Of a stretch of 64,000 bases of DNA, positions 21,666-34,009 are shown in pieces (position 1 is the first letter of the stretch; the number at the start of each line of letters is the position of its first letter). The notes below the pieces were generated by a model. It did not search any database. It was not told the DNA's origin and was given only the letters and a program-made list of their open reading frames with translations. The position numbers were made by a program, and so were the translations under genes. This stretch comes from Phorcus lineatus (taxonomy: Eukaryota; Mollusca; Gastropoda; Trochida; Trochidae). The stretch is from contig OV121098.1 of assembly GCA_921293015.1 (NCBI GenBank), forward strand, positions 15,504,161 to 15,568,160. The letters are read 5' to 3'.

Positions 21666-21964
21666 ACCAATATTACCAAAAATGCCAGTCTACTCGCCAT
21701 CAATGCCACTTGAAACCGGAAATGAGCTGGAAAAGGTTATAGACATGATTTCCTTCAACATATTGTCAGTTATGATGGAAAGACCACATGATGTATCCAA
21801 ACCATAGTTAAAGCCTTCAAGGTTATAGATAAGAGGAAACATATTCAGATGAATAACTAGAGGCACTGAATCATATTCTCTTAGGGATATAAAGAGTTTT
21901 CACGAAAGGGACAAAACATAATACCAATCGCAAAACAACCATTGTTAACCAATAAAAGGATTTC

Positions 21965-22450
21965 TTAAAGGGACACAGAGTATGTTGTTCGAGTAAAATA
22001 TGTCAAACTTCAGAAATGGTGTTATTTTATTAAGAAATAGTGATTGTTTCTGAATATTTCCATTTATAAGCTTTTCAGTTCAGTATAGTGACAATGAGCA
22101 GGTTGAAGATGTGATTTATGATCGAAAATCGGACAATGGCGCCCGCCAATGCTGCAAACGTAATTTTGCCTTATAGTCATTAGACACGGAAAAAAGTGGT
22201 CGGTAGTGTTAAGCGGGTCATTTAAGTAATATTCGTGTAAATACAGGGCAGAACTTTAGACTTGATAATATGTTCATGGCCATGTTTCGATTATCCTTGA
22301 ATACATGAAAATATCAAAATTTCGGCATTTTGCAGATGAAGATTGAAATTAAGGAAGGTCATATGAAATTAACTCAGTACATTTTTGGTATTTTGGCTCT
22401 CATCTAAGCAACAAAGAAATATTATTAAACATACTCTGTGTCACTTTAAA
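21965..22450. mobile_element. MITE, GACACAGAGTATGTT family
   Basis: The left end is TTAAAGGGACACAGAGTATG. The right end, CATACTCTGTGTCACTTTAA, is its near-exact reverse complement. The total is 486 bp. The centre carries GATCGAAAATCGGACA and GCAAACGTAATTTTG, shared with the AGAGCCACTCCGTGA elements at 20283 and 42505, so the two families are related. Confidence 0.85.
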
Positions 22451-23001
22451 CAAATGTGCAAAGTAAGGTTATGCTACGCAAAACCGGTTCCCAATCCCAA
22501 ATTATTTAAAGGTGTTCGCACGTTGTTTTCGCTTGATACAGATGTACATGGCACCTTATTCTAAGCTTAGAGATAATTGGTTTAACAAAATATATGGTTT
22601 TATGGTAAATGATGGGGAAAATTATTGACTTGCTACAGCGCTTTTACAAGATATTTAAATTGAAAATATTCCATTTATCTATGATCGCTAGATTGTAAAG
22701 AGAGCCACACAAAAATATAACTGATAAATGCCATATCCTGCCCCAATATTTCGAACAACTTCCTTCTTGATTACCTTCATGAAAGACGAACAGAGCTTAA
22801 TATTTTATAGCAAAACGTATTCGCGAAATTATCTAATGTTTTGAATTATCAAGTAGTCAGTTTTAGAATTATCAATATAATTGTTTATATCCAATTTGCA
22901 CTGAAAATCATAACTGTTACTTTTTTAAAGATAAAGTTTAAGAATGTTATCGGTCCTGATTAGGTTCTTCCATTCATTCGTTTGATAAAACTTAATACTA
23001 T
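22451..23001. other. AT-rich stretch; possible left end of another element
   Basis: TTTAAAGGTGTTCGCAC at about 22507 resembles TTTAAAGGTGTTCACAC at about 54098, which may be shared element ends. I could not find right ends. Confidence 0.3.
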
Positions 23002-23140
23002 ACAATTATAGACTTCTGTAGAGGTCAATGTCGTTTTTTAATGACCTGTGTAAAACATTATTGACCGAGCTTACGAGGCCTATATTTTTTTAATTAGGTC
23101 AATGAAAAACGATATTGACCTCTACAGAAGTCTATAATTG
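23002..23140. mobile_element. Fold-back element with 46-bp arms
   Basis: Each arm begins ACAATTATAGACTTCTGTAG and continues AGGTCAATGTCGTT, differing at only about three bases between arms. The centre is about 47 bp. It is non-coding and a strong hairpin former. Confidence 0.85.
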
Positions 23141-23422
23141 TTTTATTATATATTACATCATAATAGAATCGTCCTAAAAAGCATATCCCTCTAAACGACG
23201 CCGACATCAAATATGCCGTGACGCTGCTAAGCAATTGTTGACATGAAGTCACATAGGCATTACGTAACAATGGGTCAATATCAAAGATTGATTGACTTTT
23301 GCGATTGTTCTCAAGTCAATATCGCTTTCTATGGACTGTCATGTGACCGTCTTTGGACCAATCACAATTGATACAAATCTTTGATCATATAATAAAAGTT
23401 TTTATATATTGATACTTTTCTT

Positions 23423-24530
23423 CAAGATACCATTTGCTCTGTTCATTGAGAATGAAGATATCGTTTGCTCTGTTCATTGAGAATGAAGATATCGTTTGCT
23501 CTGTTCATTGAGCATGAAGATATCATTTGCTCTGTTCATTGAGCATGAAGATATCATTTGCTCTGTTCATTGAGCATGAAGATATCGTTTGCTCTGATCA
23601 TTGAGAATGAAGATATCATTTGCTCTGTTCATTGAAAATGAAGATATCGTTTGCTCTGTTCATTGAGCATGAAGATATAATTTGCTCTGTTCATTGAGAA
23701 TGAAGATATCATTTGCTCTGTTCATTGAGCATGAAGATATCATTTGCTCTGTTCATTGAGCATGAAGATATCGTTTGCTCTGATCATTGAGAATGAAGAT
23801 ATCGTTTGCTCTGTTCATTGAGCATGAAGATATCGTTTGCTCTGTTCATTGAGCATGAAGATATAATTTGCTCTGTTCATTGAGAATGAAGATATCGTTT
23901 GCTCTGTTCATTGAGAATGAAGATATCGTTTGCTCTGTTCATTGAGCATGAAGATGTCGTTTGCTCTGTTCATTGAGCATGAAGATGTCGATTGTTCTGT
24001 TTATTGAGAATGAAGATATCATATTTGCTCTGTTCATTGAGCATGAAGATGTCGTTTGCTCTGTTCATTGAGCATGAAGATATCGTTTGCTCTGTTCATT
24101 GAGCATGAAGATATAATTTGCTCTGTTCATTGAGCTTGAAGATATCATTTGCTCTGTTCATTGAGAATGAAGATATCATTTGCTCTGTTCATTAAGCATG
24201 AAGATATCATTTGCTCTGTTGATTGAGCATGAAGATATAATTTGCTCTGATCATTGAGAATGAAGATGTCGTTTGCTCTGTTCATTGAGCATGAAGATAT
24301 CGTTTGCTCTGTTCATTGAGCATGAAGATATAATTTGCTCTGTTCATTGAGAATGAAGATATCATATTTGCTCTGTTCATTGAGCATGAAGATATCATTT
24401 GCTCTGTTCATTGAGCATGAAGATATCGTTTGCTCTGATCATTGAGCATGAAGATATCGTTTGCTCTGATCATTGAGCATGAAGATATCGTTTGCTCTGA
24501 TCATTGAGCATGAAGAAATCGTTTGCTCTG
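23423..24530. repeat. Satellite, 31-bp unit, about 36 copies
   Basis: The units are variants of GAAGATATCGTTTGCTCTGT followed by TCATTGAGCAT. A few units are 34 bp, with an extra ATA. The array is gapless with no unique spacers, so it is not a CRISPR array. 31 bp is not a multiple of three and no long frame is kept. Confidence 0.95.
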
Positions 24531-26519
24531 AAAGACAAGACAATCCTGCATCTGATATAGAATATTGACTCGAGTTACTAATACACGTGATGAAGTCAAA
24601 CCATTGTTTCATGACGTCATGGTATTGTTAACGTGACGTTATTTACTTGCTGTGTTGAACAGTCGAACAAAAGTACTGTTCATGACGGTATTGTTTGGTT
24701 TTCTTTTCATTTTTCATTCGAAAAATAAATAAAAAATTATTAATTTTGGTATTTGATCTATTTTCACAGACCCAAGGAAAACCAAGGACGTAATCTTTTA
24801 CTTTAGATTACTGTGGCTTGATAAATAGATTTTTGTTTTGTTTTATGAAATCGTGACTTAATAAGTTTCCTAATTAATGTTCTATTATATATATTTTTTC
24901 TGTTTCATTGTTTATTCAAACATAAAGGCCCAATTTTGTACGATGTACATAACTTTGTATGATTTGATGCACTTGAAACAAGATACATTTTATCTATCTA
25001 ATGATAAACAGACAGACAAATATGTACATGTCTATAGCTATTAAGGTCTTACCAAGTACAATTATGTATAAATATACACATAATCATGCATTTGAAATAC
25101 TGACGAGCCACATTTTGCATTTTGTTCTTTCAAAAATATGTTTTCAGCTTTGGCTGCTAAAAATTGAATAACAGAATTAGACAGTATCAAAAAGAATTTT
25201 GCACAACCACTTCAACAACTAAAATTATCAAAGAAACTGCGTTACTTAGATATATAAGAAACTCTCTAGGAACATCATAACCATAGCCAATATATTCGTA
25301 CATCTCGAGGGGCAACACAGCATCTAAACTGAACAAGACGACAGGAAAGGGGAGAAAGATCTGTAGATTCGGGTCCTCTCCTTTCAAAAACTAAAATTTC
25401 TTATATAGACATAGTTTATTTCTGTCCTCGCCTTGTTTGCTGTTGGAATTATTTGCAGTCGCTCGCCAATCCTCTTTAAAATGTTTCATCTTCTTTTGTA
25501 AATCTCGGATGTGATAGAGCTAGAACTAAATAGAAGGTAATTTCCAAAAAAAAATGTTTTAACGAGACACTTCTTCCAGTTCCTTTGTCATGTTCTGTTT
25601 TTCCATTCGTGCAGTTGAAAACCATGAAACATAGCCTTGACTCATTTACCACAACTTCTCGGTAGACACTTTTAAATTGCCATACCCACATTAAGTTCCC
25701 AACCCACATGTCCTGCAACTCTACCTATGGGCGTAAACTTTCTTATAACCTTAGAAAATATTGCGCGAGTTTGAACAGAGTTTTATTGCTGGAATAGCGT
25801 AAGTCCCCCATTAAGCAGCACCATTATCAATCTTCGACCACACCATAGACTCACATAACGTCGTGAAAGTCTCATAAAGCAGTCCAGATATGCGTTTCAA
25901 CTTAGATATCTATAATCCTATTGCTCTTTTTGCCGAGCTCGCCATAGCTATTCCCATCTGCGTAAAGTTTTAGTGACGACCAAGAAAGTTGTTACAATCT
26001 GTAAGGTCAAAATTTAGTTTTCCACAGATTCGTAATCACCTTTTCCTTGAGCACAAATCTGCGTCTGAGAATCTACTCGGAGGAAGCAGAGTTACGAGTA
26101 ACTTGGAATTCAGAACTATGAGAGTGGTTCAGCATTGTTGGCGAATACAAGAACTATATATCCATATTATCCTCAGGATATGAGTAGGGATAAGAGTATC
26201 ATCAACTGATTGTCAGTAATGATGGCCAAAGCGGGGCTGAACATAACTCACTCCCTCAGTCATGATCGCAAGTTATTTATGATAGATAGAAATTATTAAT
26301 CATTACAATGGCTTTCAATGCTTTTGATGTGAGGAAATATTGTCCTAGAACCAAATCAAGCGTTCTGAAAGTACTCATGTCATGTCTAATCATTGGTTGG
26401 AATGGTTTTATAAACAAAACGCATTCTTTCAAAACCTTTGTATTTTTCTACCGAAATGATTGTAAAAGGGTTTTAGAAAATCAATTGCGAAATACAAGCT
26501 AATAGTTTTGACCACTTAA
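24531..26519. other. AT-rich stretch, no supported gene
   Basis: Two - strand frames (25187-25387, 25476-25718) and short + frames have no recognisable motif. Confidence 0.3.
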
Positions 26520-26735
26520 GGACTCGATTTCAGATGTGATTTGTTAAGCAACTCAGTCGATTATCAGTTACAAGTAACCCTATAGGTCGATTCAGTACCG
26601 TGATACAAGCCCATAAGGCTGTCCCCTGCTGAGCGACTATCGATGGAACAGTGTTCTGTGCAGTAAATCTATTGAACTGTTATGTAACCATAGACACTGG
26701 GTCGAGGACGGAAATGCTTCCCCTTGAGTGTTGTA
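26520..26735. repeat. Dispersed repeat, copy 2
   Basis: This is the best-preserved mate of 35390-35650. The shared order is GTGATTTGTTAAGCAACTC, CAGTTACAAGTAACCCTAT, AAGCCCATAAG and then TAACCATAGACACTGGGTCG. Confidence 0.8.
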
Positions 26736-27036
26736 ATATAAAAACAAGACCAGTTGGACCAATTGCCGATGTGAAAAATGTACGATAATCAATAATACAT
26801 TGAGTAATATAGGGTCTTTTTCATTTTGCCTACCTATCATTAAAAAACGAATAAATGGGGTTTACGGCTTATGCGTCAAATAATTCAGTCACCAAGTGAA
26901 ACCTAGAGTAGAAAATGTGTACACAGAGGAAACGAGTTTGATAAATGTCTTTTTGACGTCATGTACAAATTGAAAAAAATATGAACAAACACTCGGATAT
27001 GATCATATGCGACGATATATATGGTATACTAAATAT

Positions 27037-27310
27037 TTGTGGACGAGATATTTGTAGATGAGATATTTGTAGACGAGATATTTGTAGACAAAATATTTGT
27101 AGATGAGATATTTGTAGATGAGATATTTGTAGACTAGATATTTGTAGACAAAATATTTGTAGACGAAATATTTGTAGATGAGATATTTGTAGACAAGATG
27201 TTTTGTAGACGAGATATTTGTAGACTAAATATTTGTAGACAAAATATTTGTAGACGAGATATTTGTAGATGAGATATTTGTAGACGAGATATTTGTAGAC
27301 GATATGTTTG
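27037..27310. repeat. Tandem repeat, 15-bp unit, about 18 copies
   Basis: The units are variants of GACGAGATATTTGTA. The period is a multiple of three, so the - strand reads as a YKYLV-type repeat peptide, but the array ends without start, stop or splice context. I call it a non-coding minisatellite. Confidence 0.9.
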
Positions 27311-28721
27311 GTAGTCGTGTTTCGCATGAACCAGTCAGTGTAGTCCTAAAACCTGGCATATTCAAACTGGCCTAAATTAGAAAATGTGCATAAATGATAT
27401 AAATGGGAGTATTATTTAATGATTTACCATTGTATTAAATTTGAAAATTAAAATATTACTTTTACAATTTTCGAAAATATCTTATATTTCGTAATTTTGA
27501 TTAATATACAGATAGCTACTCCACATCGATCCTACCTTATACAGAGGTTAACAATATTGCGACTCGTCAGGCTTGACATCAGTATTAAATAATTTATACC
27601 AGCTTTTTTCTGGATTTCTCTTATGTCTTCAAAACATTATCGCTCATAGACATTGTAAATTATCAATTGAAACAAAGGTATTATAGATAGTACTCATGAC
27701 GTATCTTATAGAAAGGAAATCTTAAATTGTATCAAAGTGATATTAATAATACATCTCTAATGTAATATTAACAAAAACTATTTTAATTTCTCCAGCCTTT
27801 GATCCTCCAAAAAGGGAATTCTATAATAGAATTAAATCTCAAAGAATAAACAAAGGTTATCATGCCTGTATGTTAAGGGATGGTTAATATCCTGCATTAG
27901 AAATAAACATTCTATTTTGCGAACCTTGGCGAGCTAAATACAATGTGTTAATTCCTAATTCAGTATATTTACCATCCCAAAACACTTGAGCGTGATAACC
28001 TCTTTATCTTACAATGTCACAATGTTTTCGACAAAAACCTGACAACACTACTGAAGAATCTCCAAATTGGCGCATTCATATATGCAATTAAAACGTAATG
28101 TTATTCACGGTAAACTGACATTAAATTAATCCTCCATCATTTGGCTTTGAGGTAATCGACTGTTTTCGCATGATCTAAACGTCTCAGTTTTTTTAGAATT
28201 TTTAAATAACATGATTGGAGACTCTTTGCGTTCACGCTTGTTCAGGCGGCGAGAGTATGTCACTTTAAACGAGAGTTACTTCCCTTTACCAATTTCGAAT
28301 GGCAGCCTGCGTAAACACAGCGTTACGAAAACTTAGTCTCTGTACTCTCCAAAACTCATTAAACAAGCAACATGTATGATACTCGAAACTACATATCAAG
28401 TTATGGAACATGTCACTGAATCTCGTGAGAAAAATATGAATTCACTCAACCAACGGTGAATTTTGTTTGCCACTCTTTTGAATTCATCATGAACTTCACG
28501 AATTTATTCAAATTATTTTTAATACATTAGTTCATGAAAATTTTGATGAAGCTATCCGTTTTTGCGGGCATCAGAAATAATAATATTGCGTGTGACGTAA
28601 AAGTAAATTTCAAAAAAAGTTCCGGCACTTGATCTTGTAATTTCATCGGTATCCGCATATGACCCCAAGAGATCGAAAATATCCTTTGGCTTCATTACGC
28701 CGAGAACACTATCCATTGTAT
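27311..28721. other. AT-rich stretch, nothing assigned
   Basis: I see no gene or repeat. It ends at the left terminal repeat of the large DNA element. Confidence 0.3.
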
Positions 28722-29002
28722 GATAAATATCCCAGGTAGCACACCTACATCGGCCCGATGTCGGCTAAACAGCGGCACCGTCGGCACTTGTTTTACATCG
28801 GCAAACTGCGTCGGTTACATGAAATTTTTCAGGCATCTATTTATTATAATTTTTTTTTTGAAATTAACTGTATTTGTTTATCCTTCTGTCTTTAGACATC
28901 TGACACCAAAATATTTCACATACAGTTAATATTTTTCTGGAATTGACAATACAAAATCCTTTTGAACATCTTTGTATTTTTTTAATACATTCTCTTTTTC
29001 AG

Positions 29003-29118
29003 CATCGCAATCCCACTTTTATATAAATGTTTCGTTTTAACTCACTATGCAAGTTTTGATGATAACCCAGTGTCGTCTGCTCCAGTTGATGTTACCCAAA
29101 CTGCGCCTAAAGTTAAAA
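29003..29118 (+). CDS. Possible small exon inside the 3.36-kb element
   Basis: The candidate lies between TCTCTTTTTCAG and the donor GTAAGT. One frame is open throughout and ends APKVK with one base left over. Joined to 31266-31309 and 31543-31707 the frame stays open to a TGA at about 31705-31707. I recognise no domain. Phase agreement is the only support, so it may be chance. A start codon or upstream exon is not identified. Confidence 0.25.
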
Positions 29119-31265
29119 GTAAGTATTTTTAAAATTTATAATCTTTTCATTGTCTGTGACGTTAAAACATGGTTTGGTGTACAAAGGTTACCCTTGATCA
29201 TGTTTGCTGTTGATGAGTAGATGTTTGAGTATAACCAAATTGCTGTTGCAAAGTTACGGTAATGTTGACCTTCATCATATTATTAGGATGGCCATGCCAT
29301 GGTTGTGTCTTGGTTGGTGCACACTGTTCGGTTATTATTGCATAAACAATGAATTAGTCAACTGAAGTCAAGAAGTTGTAATAGATCAGTACCATTGATG
29401 TACGCTTTGAAGATAAAATATTTCAATTGCTGTGTGGTCGGTAACTGAAGCAAACGGTGTGTCATGACGTCACTTTAACTCCCTTGCTGCCAGCCAGGAC
29501 ATAGGGCCTACATGTACATACACGAAACGCCATTCAGGTGCCGGGATGTACATAAATGTACATTCCATGACATACCCCATTCAGAACTAAATAAATATTA
29601 TTTAATTGATATATCAACATGAATTTGGTGTTATTTGCAATTAAAAATCTCTAAGTATTAATTTGGTGCCAAAATCATTTGTATTGGTTCATTTTTATTT
29701 GAGTTAAACCTATTTTTCCATAATACATCAACAAAACAGTTTGAAGTGGGCGCCATTTTAACTTTCTGATACAGTGGCAAACTGTACTTCCAATGAGAAA
29801 ATGCCGTTATGTTATATACCTTTCAAGTATTAAAAAATAATTGACTGAATATTGTTCCTAGGTCTCTCTACTGTATCTCCATAACATTTAATACAATTTT
29901 TGAGTATCAGATATATGGCACGTAACTAAAAGTCATAATGTGAACAAATTTGATATCCGATCATGCAGTCAAATTGCTCGTCAGTCGTCACTGAATGTTT
30001 TGATGGTTGAGTCACAAAGTTGAGTGATAACGAATATCATTGCGACTGGATGTTCATGTTGTTTACTGCCACCTGGATTCTTTCTCCAAAGCTTCTGCTA
30101 ATAAGACAGTGAAATTTAAATGTTATTGGCGCGATGTCAAAGTTCACAGACGTTGATAAAAAATTGTGTCAGCTCGTAGTCGTAGTGTTTATTTAATTTT
30201 ACCTTGTAAACAAACAAATGCTTTGTTATCTATTATAATTGAGGTAAATGTTGCTGTAATAGTATTAAACTGTGACTATGCCAATTTTTCAAATTACTAT
30301 CAAAATAAGCAAGACAACAACTATTTAATTTCCAAATTTATCACAGCCATTAATATGTTTTTTTAATAAATCGTAGGCCTAATGTACAGTGCTGTCAGGT
30401 AAAGCTACGCACCTAAGACATACATGATCATTCAACCGAGAAAATATGTGATAAAAACCAAGTCATTGTTAAAGTTAAGAGCTTCATTCGATTTTAAAAC
30501 TGATTTTTGAAGTTTAGGTAAGGATAAACCGATAGTTCGATCTATGTTGGTTTCAAATGACAATTGCTTTGTGAGAAGGCAAACTGTTTGATGACGACAT
30601 GTTTGCTAGGAATTTTGTCAGTTTTTACAAATTTGTCAGTGTTTTAATTGTACCATATTTATCAACATTAAAATCCTTTTTACCTTTTCAAAAACTTCAT
30701 GATATCATCCAAATTGCCCAAAGATGCTATGACATCAATTTATTACAAGCTAACACTCGTCCTGATTTTCTAGGTAAAATTTTGAGTTAGTGCGTATCTG
30801 TACCCGACACTGCTGTATTTGTATATTAATGTGGAAAACTTATCACATGACCTATGCAAGTGACATGAAAAGGAAGTACAAATACACAAAATACTTTTAC
30901 TTTAGTTTTTAGATGACATATTTTGCAACACTTTCAGGTCCTTGACAAACCTAAACCCGGGAATAATTACTCCATGAAAGGAATCAAAAGCAATGACGAG
31001 TTCATCAGATCAAAACAATTGACATTAAATGGATTTTTATTACGTTAATGCATAAATGTAATGGGGGTCTAGGGTTTTGATTTTTAGCATTAATAAGTAA
31101 CCACCAGTATGAGTATGTGAAATATCCAACACTTTTCAGAGTTAATCGCAACTGAACAAGATGTGAACTCTAGTTATGAGCCTGAAAATCTACACGGGAG
31201 TAATATTAATGGGCAACTTATATACCTGTTTCTTTTCCAATTTCATCGAAATTCTTTTATTTCAG

Positions 31266-31309
31266 GAGGGGATTTGCTTTGCCATCTGTCCAGGAGTACA
31301 AATGCCAGA
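31266..31309 (+). CDS. Possible small exon inside the 3.36-kb element
   Basis: It is preceded by TTTATTTCAG and followed by GTAAGA. The open frame gives GDLLCHLSRSTNAR. A second donor, GTAAGC at 31321, would lengthen it but would lead to an early stop in the next candidate exon. Confidence 0.22.
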
Positions 31310-31542
31310 GTAAGATTTAAGTAAGCATCACCTTTAATCATCAGATTTCCGTTTTTCATACATTTTTATGATTTTTACAAGAATAACATTTATAATATTT
31401 AGTTCTAATTGGTTTATCATATATGATTTTAATCACTATATGTAATATAATTCTTTATATCTTTTGTAGATATTTAGTTAAGGTACCTAATACAATTTTG
31501 GTTTATTTCATAAAATATTTACTATATGTTTTATTTTTTCAG

Positions 31543-31707
31543 AGAAAAACTTTATTAGGGGCCGGTGGGATACTTCTTCTTTTCAAGAAATTAGGAAGCT
31601 TCACTGTCAAATTTTACCACCATTGTATCAGTTTTGCTAATAAAAATGCTGTACCGAAGGAGATGTTTTTCCTGAATTTTGAGCATGTCTCGGTAACACT
31701 TGTTTGA
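31543..31707 (+). CDS. Possible terminal exon inside the 3.36-kb element
   Basis: It follows the acceptor TTATTTTTTCAG. Read in phase 0 it gives RKTLLGAGGILLLFKKLGSF and runs to a TGA. No conserved domain or catalytic motif is seen. It may be a remnant of a transposase or of captured sequence. Confidence 0.25.
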   Translation, partial: RKTLLGAGGILLLFKKLGSFTVKFYHHCISFANKNAVPKEMFFLNFEHVSVTLV

Positions 31708-32083
31708 TGAATACTTGTTTGAATCAGGAAAATTACACCCAGGATATATTAAAGATTGATATAAACTCAGCTGTAAAGTAAGCAGAGGGTAAGATGTCAA
31801 AGAGTTGACAGTTCACTAATGATTAGTAATTAACTGTAGACTATGCTCGAGCTCAACACCTGTGAATAAATACTAATTACAAGAAAGCAATGAATTAGTA
31901 AATCCATGATGGGCCGATGCTGGACCGATGCTCAGCCGATATCATTCGCCGACGTCGGGCCGATGAATAACCGATGAGCAAAACTTCGTCGGCCCGATGA
32001 AGTTAGCCGGTTGTGGGCCGATGATGTTAACAGCATCAGGCCGATGTCGGGCCGATGTAGGTGTGCTACCTGGGATATTGATC

Positions 32084-33369
32084 GTGTGGGCACTTAACAT
32101 TTTTATGTACATTATTTATTAGAATTAGAGAGTTGGAATATTTCTTTGCAGATTGTGGTGTAAATTTCATGTGCAATACCCAGCAAGTAATAATCACGGA
32201 ACTGTTATGTTGTGTCATTTGCGTCAAATTAACAAATATATTATCACGAAACTCTTTTTATTCGCTAACTAAACTTGCTTCTAATAAATATAGATTGTAA
32301 AAACGTATACATTTATTTGCCATTGAATACGTCTTTCTATTTTTCTTTATTAAAAAGCAAATATTTTGGGCTATTCGAAAATCATTAGCGAAAATGAGAG
32401 CATCTTGGAGAGAGTGGTTTTACCAGGTGAAAATTGTCGATTCACTTAAAGAAGCACGTATATGAGGAGACTATGTGTCACCTTGCATTCAAAGAACTGC
32501 TAAACACCAATGGCGTTAATGTGTACACGCTTCCAATAGCATTTTCTGACGGTTCTACCACGAATGCTTTCAGTAGCTAATTAAACAATGACAAACATAG
32601 AATTTCAAACACCCAAACATTACAAGACAAAAATCCTGACCTTTTCTAGGTTTTTTTTTTATCAAAAGTAATCAATTTCATTTTCTTCATAATTCATGAT
32701 AGTTCCGAACTATAGTTCAGTCTATTCAATTGCAATTGTCAAAACTCTAGGCTGTAGTGCAGGTATTTACCAAGTTATTGACTAAAAAGAATATATTGAT
32801 ATATAACATTGAAGATTGTTTCAATGCTTTAACAAATGCCAAATACACACTCATGGTACACAATACATTATCATTACCCTAGTTTTCAGCCTCAAAGGTG
32901 GTAAACTCTCTTGCACTTCCAAGCGCATTTTTGGTTACTGATTAAACTTAAACCAATCATTACACTTCGAAGATAAGGAATATCTTAAAGGTGCAATTAT
33001 ATACATTATTTCTAATAGTGTTACCATTTCAATGCTTTTACAAAAAACTATTTTATTCAATGTTATTCAGCTACACGAGTTTAAGTACAGGTTGAACAAA
33101 CTGCATAATAGGTTCTTTTTTCCCAGGTGTGCATTCATACGTCGAGAGAAGCTACATTGTGAGAGCTATCTCTTTAAACCAAAATATAATTAACTCTTGA
33201 AGCGCTCTCAACAAACAAGAAGCTCCCATTATTTCCGATACCATTGCTCTTTGATATCTAAATTGAGGAAGTGTGGTGCACATAGGGTTCCTTATATCCA
33301 ACTTTACAAAAAGTGTACAATTGTTGTCTATCAATTATTTTCTGAAAATAACTATTGATTTGAACTCCA
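32084..33369. other. AT-rich stretch, nothing assigned
   Basis: No gene or defined repeat is supported here. Confidence 0.3.
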
Positions 33370-33515
33370 CCGTCATGTCACCAACTTATCTGGTTCTCCC
33401 TACTGAGAGGATATCGATGGAACAATGGGGTATGTAGGAGGATATTGATTATGGTATATAACAATAGACACTGGGTATGGACGGAAATACTTCCCAGAGA
33501 GCTACCAAAAATAAT
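33370..33515. repeat. Dispersed repeat, copy 3 (diverged)
   Basis: GATATCGATGGAACAATG and AATAGACACTGGGTATGGACG align with the copies at 26520 and 35390. It is more diverged than those. Confidence 0.6.
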
Positions 33516-34006
33516 AAAACTGCCAGTCTGCTATTCTACCAATGCTTCAACCAAATATGCTTCAAAAGAATGGAAGAAGATTGCTTAACAAGTAAACGGT
33601 TTTGAAGATACTGGTCCCGCATAAGCTTAAGTATTTTTTGACAGAGAGTCAGTAATGATTGCACAGGCGGCGTTAAAGAATACGTCACTCACTTCTGATG
33701 GATATCCCTTAATGATAAGGCAAAACCATTTTTCAACCGGTATCAAACTTGGACTTTTGATAAGAAGACAATTAGTCATGGAACCAAACCATGTCTTTGG
33801 TGGAATTCAAGACACTTCGACAAAACAAAATCGATTAGAAATATTTATTGTCTTGAATTTAAAAAAGATGGCACGTCAGTTGTTCTACTCATTCACTGAA
33901 TAAGTTTTGTGGAATAACTGCTAACCAATGACTTAGTCCAAGCGCTTATGGCAACTTGTTAGACATATAATCTTCACACCAGATTGTAACCAACTGGCAT
34001 GGTATG
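33516..34006. other. AT-rich stretch, nothing assigned
   Basis: A + frame at 33655-33903 has no recognisable motif. The stretch ends at the target site of the Harbinger-type element. Confidence 0.25.
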
Positions 34007-34009
34007 TAA

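Larger units (their letters stand above)
28722..32083. mobile_element. 3.36-kb DNA transposon-like element, long perfect terminal inverted repeats
   Basis: The ends are perfect inverted repeats for 32 bp, read as ATATCCCAGGTAGCACACC and continuing TACATCGGCCCGA on each strand. Weaker matching extends a few bases outward. Just inside lie dense CCGATG/CATCGG repeats: about ten in the right subterminal 180 bp and fewer on the left. Such arrays are commonly transposase binding sites. The ATAT at the tips is palindromic, so it may be a target duplication instead of terminal repeat. The interior (28830-31900) has no long ORF. It contains possible small exons (29003-29118, 31266-31309, 31543-31707) with canonical splice signals. 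I cannot name the superfamily. Confidence 0.8.

Noticed and set aside
23423..24530. CRISPR-like array of 31-bp repeats
   Set aside because: Units follow each other without unique spacers and the context is an animal genome.
25187..25718. Two - strand frames that might be exons
   Set aside because: No convincing splice sites join them and no domain is recognised.
26959..27327. YKYLV-type repeat protein on the - strand
   Set aside because: It is produced by a 15-bp tandem array; start and end fall in unrelated flanking sequence.
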